From the NCBI GenBank assembly GCA_021414115.1, contig JAIOPD010000065.1, positions 1 to 57,468 of the forward strand: DNA of 57,468 bases. The letters are read 5' to 3'. This document shows positions 1-10,403 of the stretch, piece by piece (position 1 is the stretch's first letter; every line of letters begins with the position of its first letter). Made by a program: the position numbers and the translations under genes. The notes below the pieces were generated by a model. The model ran no database searches. It was not told where the DNA came from and was given only the letters and a program-made list of their open reading frames with translations. Origin of the DNA: Planctomycetia bacterium. GTDB taxonomy: Bacteria; Planctomycetota; Planctomycetia; Pirellulales; UBA1268.

Positions 1-1010
1 GACAGGTTGCGGATGCCGGTGAAGGCCGCACCCGTGAACACGGTCGTGCCGCTGAAGTCGAGGGCCAGGTCGTAGCCGGCGCCGGAGACGCCGGTGGTGA
101 ACGTGGGCGTCGTGCCGGAGAGCGTGGCGTCGGCAGCGAGCGTGACGAGGCCGGAGTAGGCCTGCGTGCCGGTCGCAGCGACGCCCGCGCCAAGGCTCGT
201 CGTGCCGCTGACAGAGTAGTTGGTGACGCCGGAGATGGCCCCGCCGACCGACGTATTGCCGGTGATCGAGAGCGACTTGCCACCGCCGGTAACCGTCGAT
301 GACGCGGTAACGGTCGTGCCGGAGAGCGTGGTGTCGTCGGCGAGCGTGACGGCGTCGCCGTAGGTCTGGGTGCCGCTCGTCGTGATGGCGCCGGAGAGCG
401 TCGTGCCGCCGCCGTTGCCGGTCGACAGGTTGCGGATGCCGGTGAAGGCCGCACCCGTGATCACGGTCGTGCCGCTGAAGTCGAGGGCCAGGTCGTGGCC
501 GGCGCCGGCGACGCCGGTGGTGAACGTGGGCGTCGTGCCGGTGAGCGTGGCGTCGGCCGTGAGCGTGACCAGGCCGGTGTAGGCCTGCGTGCCCGTCGCG
601 GTGACGCCGGCGCCGAGGCTCGTCGTGCCACTGACGGAGTAGTTGGTGACGCCGGAGATGGCCCCGCCGACCGACGTATTGCCGGTGATCGAGAGCGACT
701 TGCCACCGCCGGTGACCGTCGATGACGTGGTGACAGTCGTGCCGGAGAGCGTGGTGTCGTCGGCGAGTGTGACGGCGTCGCCGTAGGTCTGCGTACCGGT
801 CGTCGTGATCGCGCCGGAAAGCGTCGTCCCGCCGCCATTGCCGGTCGACAGGTTGCGGATGCCGGTGAAGCCTGCACCTGTAATCACGGTCGTGCCGCTG
901 AAGTCGAGGGCCAGGTCGTGGCCCGCGCCGGCGACGCCACCCGTGAACGTGGGCGTCGTGCCGGCAAGCGTGGCGTCGGCTGTGAGGGTGACAAGGCCCG
1001 TGTAGGACTG
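1..1010 (-). repeat. 423-bp (141-codon) tandem repeat inside the giant gene
   Basis: The block beginning gacaggttgcggatgccggt starts at 1, 424 and 847, an exact 423-bp period. Two full copies and about 165 bp of a third are visible, differing at scattered single positions. The third copy diverges near 1010. The period is a multiple of three, so the unit is 141 residues and preserves the frame. The array may continue left of the window. Confidence 0.9.
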
Positions 1011-4000
1011 TGCGCCGGTCGAGCGGTAGACGGTCCCGGTGAGCGTGATCGAGCCGGGATCGGCGCCGCCGACGGCATCGACGGCGACCAGAGTGACATC
1101 GCCCGTCAGGCCGGCCGCCACGCCGCCGATGTTCGCGAGGCGGATGTCGTTGCCGGTGACGGACAGGTTCCCGAGCGGCCGGGTGCCACCGATCGCGCCC
1201 GTCACCGTGACGTCGCCGACAGCCGTCACGGTGAGGCCGTAGTTGCTGCCGCCCGCGCTGTCGATCGTCCCACCGATCACGACCGCACCACCATCGGCCA
1301 ACAGCGTCCTCGCCCCGCCGTCGAGGATCAGGTTCCCGACGTAGCCCTGGCCACCGTTCGTCGATGAGACGTTCCCCCCGAGCGTGATGCTCTCGCCGGA
1401 TCCGGCGGTCACCGCCAACCCGCCCCCGACGCTCATCGTGCCGAGCGCGATCGCATTGACATCGACGATCGCCACGTCGTTCGCGCCGGTGTTCGTCGCG
1501 CGAACCGAGCCGCGGAAATCGTTGCCGGGGTTGGTCAGGGTGATGGCGGCGGCACCGGTCTCGAAGGCCACGGCGCCAGCCCCGGCCGGCTGGACGATCG
1601 CGGCGGTCTGGGTGATGGCGCCGGTGGTGGCGACGGTGAACGTGCCGGTGCCAAGGTTCAGCGTTCCGAGGCTGGTCGTGCCCGTGTCGGTGATCCAGAC
1701 GGAGGCTGTGCCGCCGGCGGACACGTTGATCGTGCCCCCGAACGCGTTCGATCGACCAAGAATGACGTCGGCGTTGGCCGTCGATGCGGTGAACGATGCC
1801 GACCCGCCCGGCACGGAGAGCGACGTGCCGGTTTGCTGGCTGATCGCGCCCGACGCGATGATCGTAAGGGTCCGCCCGGAGGCCAGGGCGATGGCGGGGA
1901 GGTCGATGCCGCCGGTCTGGGTGATCGAAACGCTGCCGTCGGCCACCGAGAGCGTGCCGAAGGTGGTCACCGCGGTAGCGATCGAAAGCCCGGTCGGGGC
2001 GGTGGCGTTGAGCGTGCCGCCGGTGGTGATCAACCCCGTGCCGGTGATGCCCTGCTGCGAGGTGAGCGTGATCGTACCCGTGCCCGTGTTGACGGGGCCG
2101 TCGATGCCGATCCCGCCCGCGCCCGTCTGGTCGAAGGAGATCGCGGCCGAGCCAGACGTCGTCAGCGAGGTGACCGAGACGGACGTGCCGGAGGTGTTGT
2201 CGATGTCGATTGCGCCGCTGGTGGTGTCGGCCGACACGAAGAAGGCCGCGAGGTTCAGGGCGGTCGTGCCGCCGATTCCCGACGTGGCGTTCAAGTCCAC
2301 GGTGTTGGCCGTGATCAGGCCGCCCCCCTGCACGTCGCCGGCAAGGGCGGTGAGCGTCACTCTCTTGTTGGTGGCGGTGATCGCGTGCGGCACGCCGAGC
2401 CCCTGCCCCGAAGTGAACGTCACGTCGCCGGTCGCAGTGATGGCGTTCGGCACGTCGAACTGCCACACGTTGGAGACGTCGATGTCGCCCGTCGTCGAGC
2501 TGATCGTGAAGAAACCTTGCGCCATGCTCGTGTCGACATTGATCCCCGTCTGGGCCGACAAGGTCCCCCCACTGCCCGTGATGAGGCCCGAGCCGCTGAT
2601 CGCCCCGGCGGATGTGAGCGAGACGTTTCCGTCGCTCACCTGCGCGTCGATGGGGGCGGTGACCGCGATGTCGCCGGTCCCGGTGGTCGCGAGCGTGATC
2701 GTGGAGGTGGTGCCCGCGCTGGTCACGCCGTCGCCGGCGACCGTGATGCCGCCACCGGCGTTCGTCAGCGAGATCGCGCCGTACCCGGGATCGGAGCCCG
2801 CCGACGAGACGTTGTTGAACGTGACCGTGCCGCCGCCCGACTGGCTGAAAGAAAGCAGTGCGCCGCTCGGATCGCTCGTGCCCTTCGACGTCAGCGACGT
2901 CACCGTGACGGCGGTGGCGAGCGCGTTCGTGAGCCGGACCGGCCCAGCGGCCGAATCGGCGGTGATCAAGGCGGCCGCCAGGCTCAGGGCCGTCGTCGTG
3001 CCGATGCCCGTCTCCGCATCGAGATCGACCGTGCCGGCCGTGATCAGGCCCCCGCCCTCGACCGCGCCGCCCGTCGAGTCGAGCGCGACGGTGCGGCCGG
3101 CGGCAGTGATCGCATTGCCGGCGGTGATCGTGCCCGCCGCGGTGATGGAGACGTCGCCGCTCGTGGTGACGGCGCCAAGCGCGATGGCACCGGTCGCGGT
3201 GACGTCGACGTCGTTGACCCCGGTGTTTGCGAGCGAGACGGCCCCGCCGAAGCTGTTGGCGGCGTCGGCGAGCGTGATCGCGTAGCTGCCCGTCGTGAAG
3301 CTCGCCGTGCCCGTCGGCGTGATGCCGCCGCTGGCCTGCGTGATCGCACCGCCCGCCGAGACGATGACGTTCCGCAGCGTCGACTGCCGCAGCGACGGCA
3401 GGGCGTATGCGGCGTTGGGGTAGATGATCGACAGGTCACGCAGTTGCGTGGCCTCCGCATTCGTCAGGTTTGTCACCGCCCCGGCCGACGCGTTCACGTT
3501 GCGGAGCTTGAAGTCGCGGACGTTGGCGGCGGAGTTCACCGTCACCGTGCCGGCGAGATCGTTGGCCTGGGTGGCCAGATGGATGTCGGTGGCGGCCGCG
3601 CCAGCGGTCAGCGTGGTCGTGCCGGCGACGGTCAGCGCGCCCGTTTGGCTGAACGCGATCGCCGTCGCCGAGAGGTTCCGGCCGACCGAGGAGGTGCCGA
3701 GGATCAGCGCCGTCGCGTCCGTGACCGCCGCGTCGTTCAATCCGGTGGTGATCAGGCTCACCGAGCCGGTGAAGTCGTTGGCGGCCTGCGTGAGCTGGAT
3801 CGCACCGGCGCCGGCATCGAACGTGGCGGCGCCGGCACCCGCCGCCTGGATGACCGCACCGGCCTGCGTGATGCCGACGGCGGTGACCACGAGCGTGCCG
3901 CTGCCGACGCTCGAGGCCGCCAGTTGGAGGTCATCGACGTCGGTGATCGCGACGGCATTCGCCCCGGTGTTCGTGAGTGCGACGTCCCCACTGAAGTTGT

Positions 4001-7000
4001 TGGAGGCGTCGGTGAGCGTGATCACGAAGCTGCCCGTCGTGAAGCTCGCCGTGCCGGTGGGCGCGATGCCGCCGCTGGCCTGCGTGATCGCACCGCCAGC
4101 GGACACGACCACGTTCCGCAGCGTCGCCTGCCGCAGCGACGGCAGCTCGTAGCCGGCGGCGTCGTAGAGGATCGACAGATCGCGGAGGCTCGTCGCGTCA
4201 AAGCCGGTGAGGTTCGTGACCGCGCCGGCCGCCGCATTCACGTTGCGGAGCTTGAAGTCGCGGAGATTCGCGGCCGAGTTCACCGTCACCACGCCGGCGA
4301 GGTCGTTGGCGGAGGATCCGAGGTCGATGTCGGTGGCGGCCGCGGTTATGGTCAGCGTGGTCGTGCCGGCGACGGTGAGGGCGCCCGACTGACTGAACGC
4401 GGTCGCCGTCGCCGAGAGGTTCTGGCCGACCGAGGACGCGCCGAGGATCAGCGCCGTCGCGTCGGTGATCGCCGCGTCGTTGGCGCCGGTGGTCGTGAGG
4501 CCTACCCCACCGGTGAACTCGTTGCCGGGGTTGGTGAGCGTGATCGGCCCGGCCCCGCCGTTGAAGGTCGCCGTGCCGGCGCCCGCCGCCTGGGTGATAG
4601 GTGCGACCTGCGTGATCCCGACGGCCGTGACCGCGAACGTGCCGCTGCCGAGGCTCGTGGCCCCGAACTGGATCGCGTTCTGATCGCGGATCGCGACGTT
4701 GTTCGCACCTGAGGTGTTGATCGCGACGAGGCCCTGGAAGTCATTGTCGGCGTCGGTGAGGGTGACGGCGCCGCCGAGGGAGTCGAAGGTGACGTTCCCG
4801 GCAACCGTGATGCCGCTCGCGTCCTGGGTGACGCCGACCGAGGTCACTGTCATGTGCCCGCCGGCGGCGATGGCACCCAGCTGGATCGCGCTTGAGTCTC
4901 TGAGGTTGATGTACGCGGGGGCGGTCGTCGTGGCCGAGACGGCACCGCCGAAGTCGTTGCTCGACTGGTTGAAGTTGATCGAGCCTGTGCCGGGGTTGAG
5001 GACGACGGCACCGCCGGTGGTGACCCCGGTTCCCGTGTTCTGCGTGATGTTCCCCGTGGAGTTCACGGTGAACGTGCCGGTGCCGACGCTGACGGCCCCG
5101 AACTGGATGGTGTTCGCGTCGGTGATCGCCGTCGTGGCCGAGCCGGTGTTCGTGAGCGCGACCGCGCCGGTGAAGTTGTTGCCCGACCGGGTCAGCGAGA
5201 CATTCCCGCCGTTACCGGAGATCGTGCCGTTGCGGGTCGAGATCGCGCCGCCGGTCTGGTCGATCCCGGTCGCGGAGAGCGTCAGGTCGCTGCCGGCATT
5301 CGAGATGTCGCCGGTGACCGTCATCAGCCCGCCCGTGGCCGTGATCGAGGCGTGGCTGCCGACCGTCACCGGGCCGGCGACGGTGAGCGTGCCGGCGTCC
5401 ACGATGGCCAGTTCGCCGCTCGCAACCGAGATCGTGCCCAAGGTGGTCACCGCGGTCGCGATCGAAAGCCCGGTCGGGGCGGTGGCGTTGAGCGTGCCGC
5501 CGGTGATCAACCCCGTGCCGGAGATGCCCTGCGGCGAGGTGAGCGTGATCGTGCCCGTGCCCGTGGTCACCGGGCCGTCGATGCCGATGCCCCCCGCGCC
5601 CGTCTGGTCGAAGGTGATCGCGGCCGAGCCCGACGTGGTCAGCGAGGTGACCGAGACAGCCGTGCCCGAGGTGTTGTCGATGTCGATTGCGCCGCTGGTG
5701 GTGTCGGCCGACACGAAGAAGGCCGCGAGATTGACGGCGGCCGTGGTGCCGATGCCGGTGGTCGCATTGAGGTCCACCGTATTGGCGGTGATCAGGCTGC
5801 CCCCGTCGATGTCGCCGCCTTGCGCTGTGAGCGTGACCGTCTTGCCGCTCGCGGTGATCGGATTGGCGAGGCCGATCATCTGCTGCGACGTGAGCGAGAC
5901 GTTGCCGGCCGCCGTGATCGCGTTCGGCACCGCGATGCCAAACTGGTTGGCGACGGTGATGTCGCCCGCGGGCGAACTGATCTTGCCAAAACCGAAGGCC
6001 ATACTCGCATTGACGTTGATCCCGGTCTGAGCCTGCAAAAATGCTTCGCCGCCCGTGATGAGACCTGGGACGCTGATCGAACCGTCGGAGAAGAGTTCGA
6101 CTCTCCCATCACCGATGTTCGCGTCGATGAGGGTGTTGACCAGAATGTTCCCTCCCTGGGTGGTCTGGAGCGTGATGGTGGAGCCGGTCCGACTTGTCAC
6201 GCCGGAGCCACCCGCGACGGTGATTCCGCCTCCGAGCCCCTTGTTGGTCAGCGAGATCACACCGTAGCCGTCATCCGAGCCCGCCGACGACACCGTGTTG
6301 AACGTGACCGTGCCGCCTCCCGACTGGCTGAACGAGAGCAGTGCGCCGCTCGGATCGCTCGTGCCCTTCGACGTCAGCGACGAAACCGTGACGGCGGTGC
6401 CGAGCGCATTGGCCAGGTTGATCTTCCCCGCCGTCGAGTCGGCCGAGATCGTGGCCGCCGCCAGGCTCAGGGCCGTCGTCGTGCCGATGCCGGTGGTCGC
6501 GTTCAAGTCCACGGTGTTCGCCGTGATCAGGCTCGTGCCATTCACCGCGCCGCCCGTCGAGTCGAGCGTCACCGTGCGGCCGGTGGCGGTGATCGGATTG
6601 CCAACGGTGATCGTGCCCGCCGCGGTGATCGTGACGTCGCCGCCCGTGGTGACCGCGCCGAACGAGAACCCGCCCGCCGAGGTGACGTCGATGTCGTTGA
6701 CCCCGGTGTTCGCGAGCGAGACGGCCCCGCCGAAGCTGTTGGCGGCGTCGGTGAGCGTGATCGCGTACCCGCCCGTCGTGAAGCTCGACGTCCCGGTCGG
6801 CGTGATGCCGCCGCTGGCCTGCGTGATCGCACCGCCCGCCGAGACCACGACGTTTCGCAGCGTCGACGGCCGCAGCGATGGCAGCGCGTACCCGGCATTG
6901 GGATAGATGATCGACAGGTCTTGCAGTCGCGTGGCGAGCGCACCCGTCAGGTTCGTGATCGCCCCGGCCGACGCGTTCACGTTGCGGAGCTTGAAGTCGC

Positions 7001-10000
7001 GGATGTTGCCGGCCGAGTTCACCGTCACCGTGCCGGCGAGATCATTGGCGTAGGAGCCGAGATCGATGTCGTAGCCGCCGCCGTTCGCCGTAAATGTGCT
7101 ATTGCCGCCCACGGTGAGGATGCCGGACTGCACGATGCCGAGGCCAGAAAGCGTGAGGTTCCCCCCGATGCTCGACGCGCCCAGCCGGAGCCAGCCGTCC
7201 GCTGGAAAAGAGTTCCTGACGCCCGCGGACACGTCGAACGCCCCCGAGTTGGTGAGGCTCAAGGTTCCCGAAATCACGTTTGTAGAGCCCAATGCGATCG
7301 CACCGGCCCCACCATCAGCGACCACGCTGGCGGCATAGATCGTGTGGTTGCCCGCGTTCGTGATGCCCACGCCGGTCAGGGACACGGCTCGGTAGTCGGT
7401 GTTGAGGTATCCGTACGATCCGAGTTCCAGCAGTCCACTCGTCGTGAAGGACGAGGCCCCCTTGTTGTTCGTGAACGTTGCGATCGTGATTCCGCCGGTG
7501 TCGTTGAGCGTGAAACTCCCGATGTTGTCGGAGCAACTGGTGAGGCCGCTGACCTTCGAGATGGCGTTGTTCGCCGTGAGCGAGGCACCCGCCGCGACGC
7601 AACCAGTGAGCGTGCCGGTCGTGATGACGCCCGTCTGCGTAACGAGGCCGGTGATGCGATCCGCATTCACGGCGTATACGTCCCCGTAGCCGAGCCGCAG
7701 CGTGCCGGTGGCGCCGGTCGTGATCGTACCGAGCGACACCGTCGTGGCGTCCTGGATCACGACCGCGGTCGCCGAATTGCTCGTCGTCGTCAGCGCCCCG
7801 GCGAACGAGATCGTCCCGTCGTTGCCGTCGAGCAGGATCGTGCCGCTGCCGGCGTCGACGGTGACGCCCGCGTTGATCCCGATGCCGGAGCCTGCCGAAC
7901 TGCCGTTGAGGGTGATGGCCCCCGACGTGCTCGTGATGTTGTTGGTGATCGTCAGGCCGCTGGCGCCGTAGAGCGACACCGATCCGCTCGTGGTCGTGAG
8001 CGTTCCGGACGGGGACAGCACGCTGCCGTACGTCTGAAGGTCGATATTGCCCGTGCCGGTGCTGATGCCGCCGGCGGGCGTCGCGAGCGTCGTGCCGGCG
8101 ATCATGGTCACGGCGGCGTTCGTGGCCAGCGACAGGGAGCTGACCGTGAGGGCGTTCACGTCCCGGAGGAAGACCGAGGTGGCCGACGAGTTCACCGTCA
8201 CGCCGCCAGTGAAGTCGTTGATTGCACTGTTGAGCGTCACCGCGGCCCCGCCGGAGTCGAACACGCTCGAGCCCGTCACCGAGACGACGCCGCTGGTGGC
8301 CTGCGTCATCGCGCCGGAGGAGGTGAGGGCAAGGTCGCCTTTGATCACGACCGCCGACAGGACCGCCGCCCCGGTCTGGGTGATCGTCGTCGTCCCGGAA
8401 CCGAGGTTGCCGATCCGGCCGAATGCCGTGGCTTGGGTGGCGAGCGTCATCCCGGTGGCCGCGTTCGCGCTGACGCTGCTCGCCACCAGCGTGGCTGACC
8501 CGCTGATGGAGCCGGCCCCCAGCGTGATGCTGCCCGACCCCTTGGCTTTGATGGCGCTCGCAAACGACAGGCTGCTCGTGCTGCTCGCACCGCCGAGCGT
8601 GCTCAAGGTGATCGACTGATTCGCCGCACCGCCCGTGATCAGGCTCAGGTCGATCGCCCCGGAGAGCGTGGTCGCCCCGGTGCCCGACGTGGTGACCACG
8701 GCGATGCCACCGAAGGCGGTCTGCGTGGCGAGGTCCACCACCACGGTCTTGTTACCGCCCGACGTGCCGGCCGTGATGCCCCCGATGCCGCCGGAGGGCA
8801 CGAACGTCGTCGCGCCCGTGAAGCCGGTGGCGACCGGCGTGATCGTCACCGTGTTCGCACCGGAGTCGTAGGCCACCTGCAGGTCGGAGAGGCTCGCGGT
8901 CGCCGGCAGCGTGAGCACGACCTGCTTCTCGTTGTTCTGGCTGACGACGAGCCCGTCGGCCCCGGTGTAGTTGTAGGAGTAGGCGCCGATGTCGGCCGTG
9001 GTGCGGGTGAAGCCCCGCTGGTCGAGCGTGGGCGTGCCGAGCACGGTGCTGCTGATGGCCGCACTGCCGGTCACGAGCGCCTGCGTCCGCGTCGGGCCGC
9101 CGTTGTTCTGCAGCACACCGAGATTGAGCTGCCCGCTCGTGACCGTCGTCGCCCAGGCGAAGGAACCCTGGGTCACGAGGTTTTTCGTGGACGCACCGTT
9201 CGTGCCCGGGCCGGTTCCGCCGCCGCCGAGCCGGTATCCATAGTCGCCACCCCCGTTGTCGCCGAGGATCGTGCTGACGATCGTGACCGCGCTCTCGATG
9301 TAACTGTTGTAGAGGCCGCCGGCGGTCGCCGCCGCGTTGCTGGCGATGGTGGAGTTCGTGACCGAGACGGTCCGGCCGTTGAAGATGCCACCGCCCACTC
9401 CCTGGGCACGATTTCCCGAAATCGTGGAGTTGGTGACGGCGATGTCGGCGCTGCCGCCACCGTAGATGCCGCCGCCGTCGCCATTCGACGCATTGTCGGA
9501 GAGCTCGCAGGCATCGACCGTCACTCTGCCGGTTGCGTTCGTCCTGATCGCACCGCCCCAACTGGCGGCATTGCCACGGATCGTGGAGTTTGAGATCGTG
9601 ATTGGAACCGAATCGGAGTGGAACAGCCCGCCGCCGCCCTCACCGCCAGCGGAGTTTCCGACGATCACGGTGTTGGTGATCGTCGCCGTGCTGTAGTTGC
9701 GGATCCCTCCACCGCTGCCCGAACTCGAGTTCCCAGTGATCAGGGAGTTGCTGACGGAGAGAATCGCGCCTCCCCAGTGGCTGTATATGCCGGCGCCGCC
9801 CAGGCTCGCCGAGTTGTTCGCCACCGTCGTGGCATCGATCGCGAGCGTGCCGTAGTTTTGAATGGCACCGTAGTCGGTGCTGTTCACCCCGGTGACCGTC
9901 ATGCCGGAGAGCGTCGCATTGCCGCCACTCACCACCTGGAAGACGCGAAAGTTGCCGTTGTTGGCCGTGATGGTCAGCGACGCGGCCCCGGGGCCCGTGA

Positions 10001-10337
10001 TCGCGAGCGTGCCGGCGGACGACGTGGCGGCGATCGTCGGCAACCCCGAGCCGAGCGTGATCGTGCCCGCGCCACCCGCGAACAGCGACGAGGCGAACAC
10101 GATCGTGTCGGCGTCGGCCGAGGCGTTGGCCGTCGTGATCGCCTCGCGGAGCGTCGTGAAGGCGTCGCTCGTCGTGTTGTCGGCGAGCGAATCGACGGTG
10201 ATCGTGGCGAGCACACGTCGGGACTCGAGGGCCTCACCGGCCGACAGCCGACCGCGGGGGAGGGGCCGACGCGTCGGCCGTCGCCGCGGGGCGGGGCCGC
10301 CACGCCGCCCGGGAAACCCTGGAAAAAAGCTGGGCAA
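1..10337 (-). CDS. Giant repetitive surface protein, N-terminal part (beta-helix, choice-of-anchor Q-like, beta-strand repeats)
   Basis: One minus-strand frame stays open from about 10.41 kb to the left edge; I checked codon phase near 10200, 9357, 6981, 3498 and 6 and it is constant. The N-terminus is Arg-rich and ends in LSAGEALESRRVLAT, a style common in exported planctomycete giants, followed by VDSLADN. Next comes a Gly/Asn/Ser-rich right-handed beta-helix with units such as NSTISGNRAQGVGGGIFNG, then LGVLQNNGGPT, DQRGFTR and DIGAYSYN, which match the choice-of-anchor Q layout. The remaining ~2,900 residues are Thr/Ser/Val/Gly-rich beta-strand repeats. It is likely a secreted or cell-surface adhesin-like protein; function is unknown. 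No in-frame ATG follows the upstream TAG (10410-10412). The coordinate given uses a TTG at 10335-10337 with no Shine-Dalgarno. A well-placed ATG at 10391-10393 is out of frame. The C-terminus is outside the window. Confidence 0.85.
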   Translation of the reverse strand, partial: MPSFFPGFPGRRGGPAPRRRPTRRPLPRGRLSAGEALESRRVLATITVDSLADNTTSDAFTTLREAITTANASADADTIVFASSLFAGGAGTITLGSGLPTIAATSSAGTLAITGPGAASLTITANNGNFRVFQVVSGGNATLSGMTVTGVNSTDYGAIQNYGTLAIDATTVANNSASLGGAGIYSHWGGAILSVSNSLITGNSSSGSGGGIRNYSTATITNTVIVGNSAGGEGGGGLFHSDSVPITISNSTIRGNAASWGGAIRTNATGRVTVDACELSDNASNGDGGGIYGGGSADIAVTNSTISGNRAQGVGGGIFNGRTVSVTNSTIASNAAATAGGLYNSYIESAVTIVSTILGDNGGGDYGYRLGGGGTGPGTNGASTKNLVTQGSFAWATTVTSGQLNLGVLQNNGGPTRTQALVTGSAAISSTVLGTPTLDQRGFTRTTADIGAYSYNYTGADGLVVSQNNEKQVVLTLPATASLSDLQVAYDSGANTVTITPVATGFTGATTFVPSGGIGGITAGTSGGNKTVVVDLATQTAFGGIAVVTTSGTGATTLSGAIDLSLITGGAANQSITLSTLGGASSTSSLSFASAIKAKGSGSITLGAGSISGSATLVASSVSANAATGMTLATQATAFGRIGNLGSGTTTITQTGAAVLSAVVIKGDLALTSSGAMTQATSGVVSVTGSSVFDSGGAAVTLNSAINDFTGGVTVNSSATSVFLRDVNALTVSSLSLATNAAVTMIAGTTLATPAGGISTGTGNIDLQTYGSVLSPSGTLTTTSGSVSLYGASGLTITNNITSTSGAITLNGSSAGSGIGINAGVTVDAGSGTILLDGNDGTISFAGALTTTSNSATAVVIQDATTVSLGTITTGATGTLRLGYGDVYAVNADRITGLVTQTGVITTGTLTGCVAAGASLTANNAISKVSGLTSCSDNIGSFTLNDTGGITIATFTNNKGASSFTTSGLLELGSYGYLNTDYRAVSLTGVGITNAGNHTIYAASVVADGGAGAIALGSTNVISGTLSLTNSGAFDVSAGVRNSFPADGWLRLGASSIGGNLTLSGLGIVQSGILTVGGNSTFTANGGGYDIDLGSYANDLAGTVTVNSAGNIRDFKLRNVNASAGAITNLTGALATRLQDLSIIYPNAGYALPSLRPSTLRNVVVSAGGAITQASGGITPTGTSSFTTGGYAITLTDAANSFGGAVSLANTGVNDIDVTSAGGFSFGAVTTGGDVTITAAGTITVGNPITATGRTVTLDSTGGAVNGTSLITANTVDLNATTGIGTTTALSLAAATISADSTAGKINLANALGTAVTVSSLTSKGTSDPSGALLSFSQSGGGTVTFNTVSSAGSDDGYGVISLTNKGLGGGITVAGGSGVTSRTGSTITLQTTQGGNILVNTLIDANIGDGRVELFSDGSISVPGLITGGEAFLQAQTGINVNASMAFGFGKISSPAGDITVANQFGIAVPNAITAAGNVSLTSQQMIGLANPITASGKTVTLTAQGGDIDGGSLITANTVDLNATTGIGTTAAVNLAAFFVSADTTSGAIDIDNTSGTAVSVTSLTTSGSAAITFDQTGAGGIGIDGPVTTGTGTITLTSPQGISGTGLITGGTLNATAPTGLSIATAVTTLGTISVASGELAIVDAGTLTVAGPVTVGSHASITATGGLMTVTGDISNAGSDLTLSATGIDQTGGAISTRNGTISGNGGNVSLTRSGNNFTGAVALTNTGSATTAITDANTIQFGAVSVGTGTFTVNSTGNITQNTGTGVTTGGAVVLNPGTGSINFNQSSNDFGGAVSATTTAPAYINLRDSSAIQLGAIAAGGHMTVTSVGVTQDASGITVAGNVTFDSLGGAVTLTDADNDFQGLVAINTSGANNVAIRDQNAIQFGATSLGSGTFAVTAVGITQVAPITQAAGAGTATFNGGAGPITLTNPGNEFTGGVGLTTTGANDAAITDATALILGASSVGQNLSATATAFSQSGALTVAGTTTLTITAAATDIDLGSSANDLAGVVTVNSAANLRDFKLRNVNAAAGAVTNLTGFDATSLRDLSILYDAAGYELPSLRQATLRNVVVSAGGAITQASGGIAPTGTASFTTGSFVITLTDASNNFSGDVALTNTGANAVAITDVDDLQLAASSVGSGTLVVTAVGITQAGAVIQAAGAGAATFDAGAGAIQLTQAANDFTGSVSLITTGLNDAAVTDATALILGTSSVGRNLSATAIAFSQTGALTVAGTTTLTAGAAATDIHLATQANDLAGTVTVNSAANVRDFKLRNVNASAGAVTNLTNAEATQLRDLSIIYPNAAYALPSLRQSTLRNVIVSAGGAITQASGGITPTGTASFTTGSYAITLADAANSFGGAVSLANTGVNDVDVTATGAIALGAVTTSGDVSITAAGTITAGNAITAAGRTVALDSTGGAVEGGGLITAGTVDLDAETGIGTTTALSLAAALITADSAAGPVRLTNALATAVTVTSLTSKGTSDPSGALLSFSQSGGGTVTFNNVSSAGSDPGYGAISLTNAGGGITVAGDGVTSAGTTSTITLATTGTGDIAVTAPIDAQVSDGNVSLTSAGAISGSGLITGSGGTLSAQTGINVDTSMAQGFFTISSTTGDIDVSNVWQFDVPNAITATGDVTFTSGQGLGVPHAITATNKRVTLTALAGDVQGGGLITANTVDLNATSGIGGTTALNLAAFFVSADTTSGAIDIDNTSGTSVSVTSLTTSGSAAISFDQTGAGGIGIDGPVNTGTGTITLTSQQGITGTGLITTGGTLNATAPTGLSIATAVTTFGTLSVADGSVSITQTGGIDLPAIALASGRTLTIIASGAISQQTGTSLSVPGGSASFTASTANADVILGRSNAFGGTINVSAGGTASVWITDTGTTSLGTLNLGTGTFTVATTGAITQTAAIVQPAGAGAVAFETGAAAITLTNPGNDFRGSVRATNTGANDVAIVDVNAIALGTMSVGGGLAVTAGSGESITLGGNVSSTNGGQGYVGNLILDGGARTLLADGGAVVIGGTIDSAGGSNYGLTVTAVGDVTVTGAIGGTRPLGNLSVTGNDIRLANIGGVAAGLTGDVTLVAVDAVGGADPGSITLTGTVYRSTGAQSYTGLVTLTADATLAGTTPTFTGGVAGAGHDLALDFSGTTVITGAGFTGIRNLSTGNGGGTTLSGAITTTGTQTYGDAVTLADDTTLSGTTVTTSSTVTGGGKSLSITGNTSVGGAISGVTNYSVSGTTSLGAGVTATGTQAYTGLVTLTADATLTGTTPTFTTGVAGAGHDLALDFSGTTVITGAAFTGIRNLSTGNGGGTTLSGAITTSGTQTYGDAVTLADDTTLSGTTVTASSTVTGGGKSLSITGNTSVGGAISGVTNYSVSGTTSLGAGVAATGTQAYSGLVTLAADATLSGTTPTFTTGVSGAGYDLALDFSGTTVFTGAAFTGIRNL
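1961..3533 (-). repeat. Large internal duplication, copy 1
   Basis: This segment matches 5441-7016 with an offset of 3480-3483 bp, checked by the shared starts aggtggtcac (1961 and 5441), the region around 2820/6300, and ccggccgacgcgttcacg (3481 and 6964). A shorter third relative of its right end lies at about 4020-4290. It is a domain-scale duplication of roughly 520 codons within the giant gene. Confidence 0.8.
5441..7016 (-). repeat. Large internal duplication, copy 2
   Basis: This is the second copy of the 1961-3533 segment in the same orientation and reading frame. The two differ by scattered substitutions and a few in-frame indels, so the duplication is older than the 423-bp array at the left edge. 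Confidence 0.8.
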
Positions 10338-10390
10338 AAGAAGGCCGATTTCTGCGGGACGGCACCAGGCCGCGGGAGGAAAGTTCCAAG

Positions 10391-10403
10391 CATGGAGACC
10401 CTC
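10391..10403 (-). promoter_or_regulatory. Strong Shine-Dalgarno and ATG, out of frame with the giant gene
   Basis: On the minus strand GGAGGG lies five bases before an ATG at 10391-10393, the best initiation signal near the giant gene. The ATG frame reads MLGTFLPRPGAVPQKSAF and degenerates into Arg/Ser/Pro shadow sequence. The recognisable product is in the neighbouring frame. This suggests a one-base indel in the first ~60 codons, or a different true start. Confidence 0.5.

Noticed and set aside
1-1010. CRISPR-like direct repeats at the left edge
   Set aside because: The repeats are 423 bp long, abutting, and in frame within a coding sequence, with no spacers.
1384-8498. Long plus-strand ORFs (633, 959, 1048 codons and others) over the first 10 kb
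   Set aside because: They are Arg/Asp/Gly- or Val/Pro-rich shadows of the minus-strand giant gene, caused by its biased GC-rich repeats. They show no domain-like sequence, and the minus frame is phase-consistent throughout.
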